Positions 26,324-34,681 of a stretch of 64,000 nt of DNA are shown one piece after another. The notes under the pieces are model-generated. The model was not told the origin of the DNA. It did no database searches and saw nothing but the letters and a program-made list of their open reading frames with translations. This stretch comes from CAWGOF01 sp963824225. Lineage in GTDB: Bacteria > Acidobacteriota > Polarisedimenticolia > Polarisedimenticolales > Polarisedimenticolaceae. Position 1 is the stretch's first letter. Each line of letters opens with the position of its first letter. The stretch is from NCBI GenBank assembly GCA_963824225.1, contig CAWGOF010000002.1, positions 310,001 through 374,000 on the forward strand, written 5' to 3'. The translations under genes and the position numbers were made by a program.

Positions 26324-27637
26324 CTACAGCGACTTCAGATACGCGACGAGATCGCGGGCCTCCTCGTCCGTGAGATCGAGATCGAACGTCGTGTCGTAAT
26401 GCGCGACGACCGCCTCGAGCGTGGCGAAGCGCCCGTCGTGATAGAACCCGCCCTTCATGTGCGTCCACAGGCCCTTGAGCGGCGGCGTGCGATACCCGTG
26501 CGTCGGCGATCGGTCGGCCTGGAAGCTGTCGATGCCCATCTCCTCCGGCGTGTGCACGTTGTACCCCGGGTCGGTGAAGATCGGCGGCACATGACAGCTC
26601 GCGCACTCGGCCTTCCCGCGGAACAGGTCGGCTCCGCGCTCGGCCGCCGCGGCGTCGAACGTCCCTGCGGGACCCGCGGGAACGAGCAGGGCCAGCTGGT
26701 ACAGCTGCAACGCCGGGAGCTTGGACGTCACGAGGTCGGGATCGTGGCGGATGTGTCCCAGGCCGTTCGCCGCGGCGACGGGGAACTGCACCGGGTCGTC
26801 GAGTCGAGAGTCGAGGAACGTCCCCTGCCCGCCCATCTCGACGTTGGCCACGAGCGCGTTCCAGTGCGAGATCCCGCCCCATCCGGTCCACGTATGCAGG
26901 TTGATCCCGGCCAGGCCGAACGCCGGCGGGATCAGCACGGCGCCGGTCTGTCCGTCGTCGCGCCGCGCCTTCCGATCGAGCGTCAGCGAAGCGTCGAACT
27001 TGCCGGGGCCCCAGTCGGCGAGCACTTCGCGCACGTCCTCTTCGGGGAGGCCGAGCCGGTCGGCCAGGGGCGACAAGTCGGGCGACAGGTTGATGATCGC
27101 CCCCACGTTCAGGTCGCGGTTGGCCCAGCCGTCGAGCCGCTGGCCGATGCCCGGGGCGAACGAGTCGTCGACCGTCGAGTGGCACAATGCGCACTGGATG
27201 CCGATCGAGTCGAGCTGGCCCGCTTCGTCGAAGAAGCCGGTCACCCCGACCACCGCATCGAGCTGCAGGAGCGCGAGCGTGGTTGCGGGAGCGTCGAGGT
27301 CGATCGTCCCGCGCTGCAGCGCTTGCTGCACGTTACGAGGCAGCGCGGCCACGTCGACCTTCAACCCCACGGCCAGCGCCGTGCGGGGGCTGACCGTGGC
27401 CACGCCCTCGTGGAGCCGCAGCGTGTCGCCCCAGAACACCTCGTCGCCGAACGTGTCGTGACGGAACACCTCGCGGCCCTGGGTCACGAGATCGACCGCA
27501 TTGCGCACGGTCGGGTCGCTGACGCGGGCGGCCGCCGCCATTCGTCCCGCGCTCCGATCGGCACGCGTCGTGAGCGCGAGCGCTCCGAGCGAGCCCAGAG
27601 CACCGAGGACCAGCATGCCTTTCGTGAATCGACGCAT
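26324..27637 (-). CDS. Di-haem cytochrome c, MauG/cytochrome c peroxidase-like
   Basis: The 437-residue protein begins with a signal-anchor segment (MRRFTKGMLVLGALGSLGALAL). It carries two c-type haem motifs, CALCH (Cys149, Cys152, His153) and CASCH (Cys345, Cys348, His349), in the two-domain layout of bacterial di-haem peroxidases. The C-terminal segments 'YRTPPLKGLWTHMKGGFYHDGRFATLEAVVAHYD' and 'LVAYLKSL' are typical of that superfamily. It should reside in the periplasm and reduce peroxide or oxidise another substrate. Its start lies 3 bases after the stop of the ECF sigma factor gene, so the two form an operon. Which sub-family it belongs to cannot be settled by eye. Confidence 0.85.
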   Translation of the reverse strand: MRRFTKGMLVLGALGSLGALALTTRADRSAGRMAAAARVSDPTVRNAVDLVTQGREVFRHDTFGDEVFWGDTLRLHEGVATVSPRTALAVGLKVDVAALPRNVQQALQRGTIDLDAPATTLALLQLDAVVGVTGFFDEAGQLDSIGIQCALCHSTVDDSFAPGIGQRLDGWANRDLNVGAIINLSPDLSPLADRLGLPEEDVREVLADWGPGKFDASLTLDRKARRDDGQTGAVLIPPAFGLAGINLHTWTGWGGISHWNALVANVEMGGQGTFLDSRLDDPVQFPVAAANGLGHIRHDPDLVTSKLPALQLYQLALLVPAGPAGTFDAAAAERGADLFRGKAECASCHVPPIFTDPGYNVHTPEEMGIDSFQADRSPTHGYRTPPLKGLWTHMKGGFYHDGRFATLEAVVAHYDTTFDLDLTDEEARDLVAYLKSL

Positions 27638-27640
27638 GTT

Positions 27641-28303
27641 TCACCCGAGCCGGCTCAGGACCGAGACCACGGTGTGGTCGCAGCGCTCGCCGGCGAACTT
27701 GTACACCTGGCGCAGGTCGGCACCGAGCCGTCGATCGATGCGGGCTCGGAGCAGCGACCGTGCACGATGGAGTCGGACCTTCACGTTGGCCTCGGAGAGC
27801 CCGAGGCACTCCGCGGTCTCGTCGGTCTCGAGGCCGTGAACGTCGCGGAGCACGAACACGATGCGCAGGCTCTCCGGCATCTCGTGGATCGCCCGCTCGA
27901 GCACCTCGCGCAGCTCGGCCGAGCTGGCGCTCTCCTCGGGGGACCGTTCGCCGTCGTGCCAGGCGTCCCACGGGATCTCGACGTTCTCGAGGCTCGTCAG
28001 CCGACGGACCCTGCGCTTGCGCGCCAGGACCTCGTGGATCGCGATCCGCGTGAGCCACGTGGCGAACCGTGCGCGACCCTGGAACTGACGCAGGTGGTGG
28101 TACGCGCGGACGTAGGTTTCCTGCAGGACGTCCTCGGCCTCGGCGTCGTTCGGCACGAGGACGCGGATCGCGCGGAACATCCGCTGGTTGTGCCGGCGCA
28201 TGAGGATCTCGAACAGCTGGACGTCGCCATCGAGGATCCGACGGACGACGTCTTCGTCGGACAGCGCGGCGCCGCGCGCCGCGTCGGCCGGCTCAGGACG
28301 CAT
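27641..28303 (-). CDS. ECF-type RNA polymerase sigma factor
   Basis: The 220-residue protein has sigma region 2 (DGDVQLFEILMRRHNQRMFRAIRVLVPNDAEAEDVLQETYVRAYHHLRQF). It also has sigma region 4 (MPESLRIVFVLRDVHGLETDETAECLGLSEANVKVRLHRARSLL). It would direct polymerase to a small regulon. The C-terminus continues past region 4 with FAGERCDHTVVSVLSRLG, whose Cys-containing pattern recalls the zf-HC2 start of anti-sigma factors. No separate anti-sigma gene is visible. The next gene, 3 bases downstream, encodes the di-haem cytochrome, suggesting a redox or envelope-stress context. Confidence 0.88.
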   Translation of the reverse strand: MRPEPADAARGAALSDEDVVRRILDGDVQLFEILMRRHNQRMFRAIRVLVPNDAEAEDVLQETYVRAYHHLRQFQGRARFATWLTRIAIHEVLARKRRVRRLTSLENVEIPWDAWHDGERSPEESASSAELREVLERAIHEMPESLRIVFVLRDVHGLETDETAECLGLSEANVKVRLHRARSLLRARIDRRLGADLRQVYKFAGERCDHTVVSVLSRLG

Positions 28304-28459
28304 GGTGGTACTGGCTCATGAAGGAATGGAGTCCGAACACGTCTCACGGTTACAGCGCTCGCGTGGATTGTCGAGGCCGATCGGTGGAATTCGGGAGAAC
28401 ACCGGGCGGCGTCTCCGTGAGAATCGCCGCGAGCGCTCGGGAATCGACCTGAGAGTCGA

Positions 28460-29728
28460 CTACTCGTTGCCGAACAGACCGAGCGCGTCGCGCAGCTCGA
28501 GCTTGGCCTGCCGCAGCACGTCCTCGGCGCGGGCCACCGCGGTCTCGGCGTCGCGGGCTCGTCTCTGGGCGTCGACCAGCTCGATGTTCGTGCGTGCACC
28601 CGCGCGGAACGCGGTATCCGTGATCGACAGGACGGCGTTCGCATGCTCGGCCGCGGCCACCGCGTGGACCAGGGCGCGCTCGGCGGCTTCGACCGCGTCG
28701 CGCGCCGAGCGGACCTCCGCTCGCGCGCGCAGCTCAGCCTGATCGAGATCGATCTTCGCCGCATCGAGCGCCGCCCGACGGATCTGGCGGTCGACCTTCC
28801 GCTCGCCGCCGAGGTACAGCGGGAACCGCGCCTCGAGCGCCGCGCGCCACGAGCTCGACTCCTGGAACGTGCCCGCCGGATCGACGTACCGGGGGTCGAA
28901 CGTCGCGAAGACCTCGGGGATCCAGTCCTTCCACGAATCCTCGAGGACTCGATCCGCCGCGTCGACCTGCTTGGTGCGCAGGATCAGATCGGTGCGCGCG
29001 CCGAGATCGGGCGCGGCCTGCTCCTCGGGCACGTCGAACACCGGCTCTTCGCCGGCGTCGACCGGCCCGTCGGCGGCGATCAGCACGCCGAGCGCTTCCT
29101 GCGACAGGCGCAGCGCAAGATACGAGCGCTCGACGAGCACCTCGTTGGTCGCGAGCACGTCGGCGGCGCGTAGCGCGTCGAGACGGCTCCCGGCTCCGCC
29201 CTCGAAGCGCGTCTGCGCATACTCGTGCTGGGCCCCGGCGTTGTCGCGCGCACGCTCGTCGACCTCGACCTGCCGGCGCGCGCCGATGACCGCGAGATAC
29301 GCCTGCGCCGTGGCCACCGACACCTGCCGTCTCACGTCCGCGGCCTCGGCCCGCGCGACCTCGACCTGATCCTCGGCCTGCGTGCGCGCGGCCCAGCGCG
29401 CCGCGGCGAGCACCGGCACCGCGGCGGTGGCCCCGGCCGTCAGCTGGTCCTGGGGCTGGACGACGTTTCCACCGAAGGCGATTTGTTCGTCGACTCGCGC
29501 CTCGCTGGCGTACAGCTCGAACGTCGGCAGGATCTGGGCCCGCGCTCTCCCGAGCAGCCCCTCGGCGCTCAGGATCGCCGTGACCGACCGGGCGATGTCG
29601 TGATTGTGCTGGACCGCGCGGCGGATCGCCTCGTCGAACGACACGACCTCGGGCTCCGATCCGGCGACGACCGACGTCAGAGCGAGCGCCAGCGCGGCGA
29701 TCGAACTGTCTCGGGTCCGATCATGCAT
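28460..29728 (-). CDS. TolC-type outer-membrane efflux protein
   Basis: The 422-residue protein has a signal peptide (to about residue 23, VVAGS). Two repeated long amphipathic helical regions follow, with the OEP motifs 'VSFDEAIRRAVQHNHDIARS', 'RYVDPAGTFQESSSW...RFPLYLGGERK' and 'FRAGARTNIELVDAQRRARDAETA'. It should form the trimeric outer-membrane duct of the RND pump encoded upstream. Its ATG overlaps the pump gene's stop by 8 bases (29721-29728). It is the last gene of the three-gene operon; a 156-base non-coding gap separates it from the sigma factor gene. Confidence 0.88.
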   Translation of the reverse strand: MHDRTRDSSIAALALALTSVVAGSEPEVVSFDEAIRRAVQHNHDIARSVTAILSAEGLLGRARAQILPTFELYASEARVDEQIAFGGNVVQPQDQLTAGATAAVPVLAAARWAARTQAEDQVEVARAEAADVRRQVSVATAQAYLAVIGARRQVEVDERARDNAGAQHEYAQTRFEGGAGSRLDALRAADVLATNEVLVERSYLALRLSQEALGVLIAADGPVDAGEEPVFDVPEEQAAPDLGARTDLILRTKQVDAADRVLEDSWKDWIPEVFATFDPRYVDPAGTFQESSSWRAALEARFPLYLGGERKVDRQIRRAALDAAKIDLDQAELRARAEVRSARDAVEAAERALVHAVAAAEHANAVLSITDTAFRAGARTNIELVDAQRRARDAETAVARAEDVLRQAKLELRDALGLFGNE

Positions 29729-32700
29729 GCGTCACCTCCTCGCTCCCTCGGACGCGACCGGGCACCCAGGTGCGGAACAGCACGTACAGGACGGGGATGA
29801 AGATCACCGACAGGAACGTCGAAGCGATCATGCCACCCATGACCGCCGTGCCCACCGAGTTCCGCGCCGCGGCACCGGCGCCGGTCGCGAGCGCGAGCGG
29901 CACCACGCCGAGCACGAGGGCGATCGACGTCATGAGGATCGGCCGGAGCCGGATCCGCCCGGCCTCGACCGCCGCGTCGACGATCGACAGCCCCCGAGCG
30001 CGGAGCTGCTCGGCGAACTCGACGATCAGGATCGAGTTCTTCGCCGCGAGACCCACGAGCAGTACGAGGCCGACCTGCGAGAACACGTCGCTCGACAGCC
30101 CGCGCACGAGCTGCGCCGAGAGCGCGCCGAGGATCGCCAGCGGGACACCGAGGAGGATGATGAACGGCAGGACCCAGCTCTCGTACTGCGCGGCGAGGAC
30201 GAGATACACGATCAGCACGCTCAGGGCGAAGATGAACCCGGCCTGCCGCCCCGACTTCACCTCTTCGAGCGACTGGCCGGCCCAGCTGAAGTCGTAGCCC
30301 GCGGGCAACGTCGCGCGCGCGACGCGCTCCATCTCGGCGATCGCCTGGCCCGAGCTGACGCCCGGCGTCCCGGTCCCGCTGATCTCCGCCGAGCGGAACA
30401 AGTTGAAGTGGCTGATCACCTGGGGCGACACGACCTCCCGCGTGCGGACGAGCGCCGAGAGCGGCACGACCTCCCCCGACTGCGCCCGGGCGTACAGCCG
30501 GTCGAGATCCGCGGGCTCCGATCGGAACGCCTGGTCTGCCTGGACGTATACCCGGTACGCCCGCTCGTTGAAATCGAAGTCGTTGACGTACTGCGAGCCG
30601 AGGAACACGCGCAGCGCGTCGGTGATCTCGCGCACCGGGACCCCGAGCGCGCGGGCCCTCGCGCGATCGATCTCGACCAAGAGCTGCGGATCCGAGGCCC
30701 GAAACGCGCTGAACAGGCTCGTCACGCGCCCGGTCGCGGCGGCCTCGCGGATCACGTCCTGCGTCGACGTCTCGAGGTTCGCGATGTCGCCGCCCGACTG
30801 GTCGAGCACCTCGAACTGGAACCCACCGAACACGGAGAAGCCCTGGATCGGCGGCGGCGCGTTCGGGATCGCCAGCGCACCGGGGATCGCGAACAGCGGC
30901 CCGCGGATCCGGTTGAGCACCGCGTGGAGCGAGTGCTCGCGCCCCTCGCGCTCCTCGAGCGGCTTGAGCCGGGCGAACATCAGCCCGGCGTTCGGCGCCG
31001 AGCCGCCGAAGCTGAACCCGGCGACCGAGAACGCGCCGGCGACCTCGGGCTGCGCCAGCACGATCTTCTCCGCCTGCTTCGCGATCTCGGTCGTGTACTC
31101 GAGCGACGCACCGCCCGGCGCCTGGAGCACGACGATGAAGTACCCCTCGTCCTCCTCGGGGAGGAACGCCGACGACACGCTGCGCCACAGGAGCCCGGTC
31201 GCCAGCAGCCCGACGACGAACAGCGTGATCATCAGCACCCGGGCCCGCAGCGTGAACCGCACCGCCCGGACGTAGAACGCGGTCCCCCGGTCGATCCAGC
31301 GGTTGATCCACGAGAACAGCCGCCCGTGGACGTGCGCCTCGCGATCGAGGAGCAGCGCGGCGAGCGCCGGAGTCAGCGTGATCGCGTTGATCACCGACAG
31401 CACGACCGAGAACGCGATCGTCAGCGAGAACTGCCGGTACAGCCGCCCGGTCGTCCCGGGGAAGAACGCGACGGGGACGAACACCGCAACGAGGACCAGG
31501 CCGATCACCACGACCGCCCCGAACACCTCGCGCATGGCCTCGATCGCCGCGCGGAACGCCGACTTGCGCTCCTCGCGCATGTGCCGCTCGATGTTCTCGA
31601 TGACCACGATCGCGTCGTCGACGACGATTCCCGTGGCCAGCACGATCCCGAACAGGGTCAATGTGTTGATCGAGAAGCCGAACGCCCGGACGAACGCGAA
31701 CGCCCCGATGAGCGACACGGGGATCGTGAGCGCGGGGATGATCGTGCTGCGCCAGTTCTGCAGGAAGAAGAAGATCACCAGGATCACGAGCAGGATCGCC
31801 TCGCCCAGCGTCTTCAGCACCTCACGGATCGAGTCGCGGACGACCGAGGTGCTCTCGAACGCGATGCGATATTCGAGGCCCGGCGGAAAGCTCGTGGCGA
31901 GCCGCTCGAGCTCGGCCCGTACGGCGCGGTCGAGCTCGAGCGCGTTGGCCGAGGGCAACGGCTGGATCCCCATGCCCGACGCCGCGAGACCCATGAACCG
32001 CAGGCGCGACGAGTAGGTCTCGGCGCCGAGCTCGACACGGCCGACGTCGCGCACGCGGACGAGCGCGCCCTCGGTGCCGGTCTTGATCACCAGATCCTCG
32101 AACTCCCGGACCTCGCTCAGCCGGCCGACCGCCCGCACGCTGAGGTTGAACAGCTGGTCCGCGGCCGCCGGGGCGTCGCCCAGGCTCCCGGCCGCAACCT
32201 GCACGTTCTGGCTCGACAGCGCCTCGACGACGTCGCCGGCGGTGATCCGGCGCGCGGCGAGCGCTTCGGGATCGAGCCACAGGCGCATGGCGAACTTGCG
32301 CTCGCCGAAGATCAACACGTTCCCCACGCCGCGGATGCGCTTGATCGCGTCGCGCACGTGGAGGTCGAGGTAGTTCGACAGGAACAGCGTGTCGTACCGA
32401 TCGTCGGGCGAGAAGAACCCGATCCCCATGAGGAAACCGGCGGTGTTCTTCGTGACCGTGATGCCGTTGTTCCGGACCTCGAGCGGCAGCCGCCCGGTCG
32501 TCTGGTTGACCCGATTCTGCACGTCGACCGCCGCGAGGTCGGGGTCCCGGCCGACCTCGAAGAACACGGTGATCGTGCTCACGCCGCTGTTCGTGCTCGA
32601 CGAGGTCAAATACGTCATGCCCTCGACGCCGTTGATCACCTGCTCGAGCGGGAGCGTGACCGCGCTCTCGACCGCCTCGGCGTTGGCCCCGGTGTACAGG

Positions 32701-32843
32701 CACGTGACGGTCACGGACGGCGGCGTGATCTGCGGGTACCGCTCGACCGGCAACAGCGGGATCGACACCGCGCCGGCGAGGATGATCAACAGCGCGAGGA
32801 CGGTCGACAGGACCGGACGCCGGATGAAGACGTCGGTGAGCAT
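29721..32843 (-). CDS. RND multidrug efflux transporter, AcrB/MexB type (HAE1)
   Basis: At 1040 residues the protein matches the AcrB family length. It starts MLTDVFIRRPVLSTVLALLI and contains the proton-relay motif GIVVDDAIVVIENIERHMREE in the fourth membrane helix, the duplicated six-helix layout and two large periplasmic loops. 'LRPILMTSIALVLGVVPLALATGAGAAARNSVG' near the end is a signature of the hydrophobe/amphiphile exporter sub-family. It would pump hydrophobic compounds from periplasm and membrane using proton motive force, with the adaptor upstream and the TolC-like duct downstream. Expression is probably controlled by the divergent TetR repressor. Confidence 0.92.
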   Translation of the reverse strand: MLTDVFIRRPVLSTVLALLIILAGAVSIPLLPVERYPQITPPSVTVTCLYTGANAEAVESAVTLPLEQVINGVEGMTYLTSSSTNSGVSTITVFFEVGRDPDLAAVDVQNRVNQTTGRLPLEVRNNGITVTKNTAGFLMGIGFFSPDDRYDTLFLSNYLDLHVRDAIKRIRGVGNVLIFGERKFAMRLWLDPEALAARRITAGDVVEALSSQNVQVAAGSLGDAPAAADQLFNLSVRAVGRLSEVREFEDLVIKTGTEGALVRVRDVGRVELGAETYSSRLRFMGLAASGMGIQPLPSANALELDRAVRAELERLATSFPPGLEYRIAFESTSVVRDSIREVLKTLGEAILLVILVIFFFLQNWRSTIIPALTIPVSLIGAFAFVRAFGFSINTLTLFGIVLATGIVVDDAIVVIENIERHMREERKSAFRAAIEAMREVFGAVVVIGLVLVAVFVPVAFFPGTTGRLYRQFSLTIAFSVVLSVINAITLTPALAALLLDREAHVHGRLFSWINRWIDRGTAFYVRAVRFTLRARVLMITLFVVGLLATGLLWRSVSSAFLPEEDEGYFIVVLQAPGGASLEYTTEIAKQAEKIVLAQPEVAGAFSVAGFSFGGSAPNAGLMFARLKPLEEREGREHSLHAVLNRIRGPLFAIPGALAIPNAPPPIQGFSVFGGFQFEVLDQSGGDIANLETSTQDVIREAAATGRVTSLFSAFRASDPQLLVEIDRARARALGVPVREITDALRVFLGSQYVNDFDFNERAYRVYVQADQAFRSEPADLDRLYARAQSGEVVPLSALVRTREVVSPQVISHFNLFRSAEISGTGTPGVSSGQAIAEMERVARATLPAGYDFSWAGQSLEEVKSGRQAGFIFALSVLIVYLVLAAQYESWVLPFIILLGVPLAILGALSAQLVRGLSSDVFSQVGLVLLVGLAAKNSILIVEFAEQLRARGLSIVDAAVEAGRIRLRPILMTSIALVLGVVPLALATGAGAAARNSVGTAVMGGMIASTFLSVIFIPVLYVLFRTWVPGRVRGSEEVTHA

Positions 32844-32858
32844 CGGGGTCGCCCCGTC

Positions 32859-33974
32859 TCAACCCTGCGTTTCGGCCGATCGAGGCCGCGGGTCGACCGC
32901 GACGCCGTCCCGGACCTTCTGGATCCCGGTCACGATCAGTCGGTCGCCCGGGTCGAGCCCGTCGAGCACGACGTAGTCGTTGCCCACGATCGGTCCGAGC
33001 TCGACGGTGCGCTGGCGTGCCACGGCACCGTTCTCGCCGTCCTCGACGACGAACGCGAACGTCCGCCCGCTGACGCGCGAGACCGCGACGACGGGGACGG
33101 CGAGCGTCTGGGTCTCGCTCCACACGATCAGCGCCCGGACCTGCTGCTCGGTCCGGAAGCCGCCGAGGCCGGCGATCCACGCCTTCGCCAGAACCGTCTG
33201 CGTCGCCTCGTCGACCTGGGGCGAGACGAATTCGATCGTCGCCTCGACGAGCCGCCGACCCTCGTCGTCGACGACGCGCACGGGCAAGCCCGGGCGCAGA
33301 TCGTCGGCATAACGCACCGGCACGTGGACGTACAGCTCGAGCCCGCCGCCCGTGTCGATCGTCGTCAGCTCGGTGTCGGTCGTCACCCGATCGCCGACAC
33401 GCACCGGAACGTCGCCGACGGTCCCGGCGGTCGACGCGGTCACCTGGTAGTACGCGAGCGCGACGCGCTGCTCCGTGAGCTGCTCGTCGATCGCGCGCAG
33501 CTGGGCTTCCGCGGTCTCGAGGTCGGTCGCCGCCTGCTCCGCGTCCTTCGCGCTCGACGCGCCCGCCTCGAACAGCGCCTTCTGGCGCTCGGCCTCGCGG
33601 CGCGCGAGCGTCAGGTCCGCTTCCCGGGCCGCGCGCAGCGACTCGACGCCCGCGACCGCGGCGCGCTGCCGGCTCGCGTCGATCTCGAGGATCGTCTGGC
33701 CCGCCCGCACCTGGTCGCCCGACTTGACGGCGATGCGCGTGACCAAGCCCTCGACCATCGGCTTGAGGGTCGAGGAGCGCCGGCTCTTGACCGTCGCGAT
33801 GTGCTCGGTCGTGCGCTCGATCGGCTTGGGCGCGAGCGTGACGATCTCGACGGCCACGGGTGGCGGCGCCGCGGGTGGCGCGGAGTGCCGGCAGCCCGAC
33901 AGGAGCGCGAGACCGATCGCGCTCAGGATCGCCGAGCGGTCGATCGCGCGTCGTACCGGGATCGAACGGGTCAT
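32859..33974 (-). CDS. RND efflux periplasmic adaptor (membrane fusion lipoprotein, AcrA/MexA type)
   Basis: The 371-residue protein has a lipoprotein signal (IGLALLSGC; Cys about residue 28). The standard adaptor order follows: a split lipoyl domain (VEGLVTRIAVKSGDQVRAGQTILEID), a coiled-coil hairpin (about 110-165, SLRAAREADLTLARREAERQ), a beta barrel and a membrane-proximal domain. It links the RND pump to the outer-membrane duct. It is the first gene of the operon, 15 bases before the pump gene. A strong promoter with an embedded palindrome lies 30-60 bases upstream of its ATG. Confidence 0.9.
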   Translation of the reverse strand: MTRSIPVRRAIDRSAILSAIGLALLSGCRHSAPPAAPPPVAVEIVTLAPKPIERTTEHIATVKSRRSSTLKPMVEGLVTRIAVKSGDQVRAGQTILEIDASRQRAAVAGVESLRAAREADLTLARREAERQKALFEAGASSAKDAEQAATDLETAEAQLRAIDEQLTEQRVALAYYQVTASTAGTVGDVPVRVGDRVTTDTELTTIDTGGGLELYVHVPVRYADDLRPGLPVRVVDDEGRRLVEATIEFVSPQVDEATQTVLAKAWIAGLGGFRTEQQVRALIVWSETQTLAVPVVAVSRVSGRTFAFVVEDGENGAVARQRTVELGPIVGNDYVVLDGLDPGDRLIVTGIQKVRDGVAVDPRPRSAETQG

Positions 33975-34004
33975 GCTTAGGTTTGACCGGTTGGAGGCGC
34001 CCGG

Positions 34005-34033
34005 ATCATACTAGTGACGGACTAGTCCGTCAA
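34005..34033 (-). promoter_or_regulatory. Sigma-70-like promoter of the efflux operon
   Basis: Reading the minus strand, TTGACG (34028-34033) is followed after exactly 17 bases by TATGAT (34005-34010). This is the best sigma-70 match seen in the window and points toward the adaptor gene at 33974. An operator-like palindrome (34015-34032) covers the -35 box and spacer. Confidence 0.75.
34015..34032. promoter_or_regulatory. Perfect 18-base palindrome, probable TetR operator
   Basis: TGACGGACTAGTCCGTCA is identical on both strands. ACTAGT also occurs 11 bases to the left (34010-34015), with a variant ACTAAT at 34033-34038. The site sits between the divergent TetR and efflux genes, overlaps the efflux -35 and spacer, and lies beside a weaker plus-strand promoter (TTGACC 33983-33988, CATACT 34007-34012). 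Binding here would repress the pump and probably the regulator itself. Confidence 0.7.
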
Positions 34034-34059
34034 CTAATACCGGAGGTGGATTGCAGCCC

Positions 34060-34671
34060 ATGGGTCGGAACCCCGGACGGCCGCGCGACGAGGCGCTCGC
34101 CGCGCGGCGCCGCGAAGAGATCCTCGGCGTCGCCACGCAGGTCTTCGCCCATCACGGGTATCCGAGCACCGACGTGCAGATCGTGGCCGATGCGCTCGGC
34201 GTGGGGAAGGGCACCGTCTACCGCTACTTCCCGAGCAAGGAGGACCTGTTCCTCGGCGCGGTCGACCGCGGCATGCGGTTGCTCCACGCGTGCATCGAGG
34301 AGCGCGTCCCGCCGATCGGCGACCCGCTGGCCCAGTTCGTCGCCGCGGTCGAGGCCTACCTCCAGTTCTTCGACACCCATCCCGAGCTCGTCGAGCTGTT
34401 GATCCAAGAGCGCGCCGAGTTCCGCGACCGCAAGCGGCCGACGTACTTCGAGCACCGGGACAGGAACCTCGGCCGCTGGCGCGGCCTGTTCGAGCACTTG
34501 ATCGAGCGTCGCGTCGTGCGCGACGTACCGGTCGACCGGATCCTCGACGTCGTGACCGATCTGCTCTACGGCACGATCTTCACGAATTACTTCTCGCGTC
34601 CCGCGCGCTCGCTCGAGATGCAGGCGCAGGACATCCTCGACGTCGTGCTCCACGGCGTGCTCGCGGACTGA
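34060..34671 (+). CDS. TetR/AcrR family transcriptional repressor
   Basis: The product is about 203 residues, with an N-terminal helix-turn-helix (REEILGVATQVFAHHGYPSTDVQIVADALGVGKGTVYRYFPSKEDLF, about residues 17-63) characteristic of TetR regulators. A variable helical ligand-binding domain follows. It is divergent from the RND operon, the classical arrangement for AcrR/TtgR-like repressors that respond to pump substrates. ATG 34060 lies 11 bases after GGAGGTG. An in-frame TTG at 34051 would be too close to that site. The palindrome at 34015-34032 is its likely operator. Confidence 0.88.
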   Translation: MGRNPGRPRDEALAARRREEILGVATQVFAHHGYPSTDVQIVADALGVGKGTVYRYFPSKEDLFLGAVDRGMRLLHACIEERVPPIGDPLAQFVAAVEAYLQFFDTHPELVELLIQERAEFRDRKRPTYFEHRDRNLGRWRGLFEHLIERRVVRDVPVDRILDVVTDLLYGTIFTNYFSRPARSLEMQAQDILDVVLHGVLAD

Positions 34672-34681
34672 GCCCGGCGGG

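Noticed and set aside
29604..33980. A 1458-codon open frame on the plus strand opposite the RND operon
   Set aside because: It is Arg/Glu/His-rich antisense of three certain efflux genes; high GC keeps the shadow frame open.
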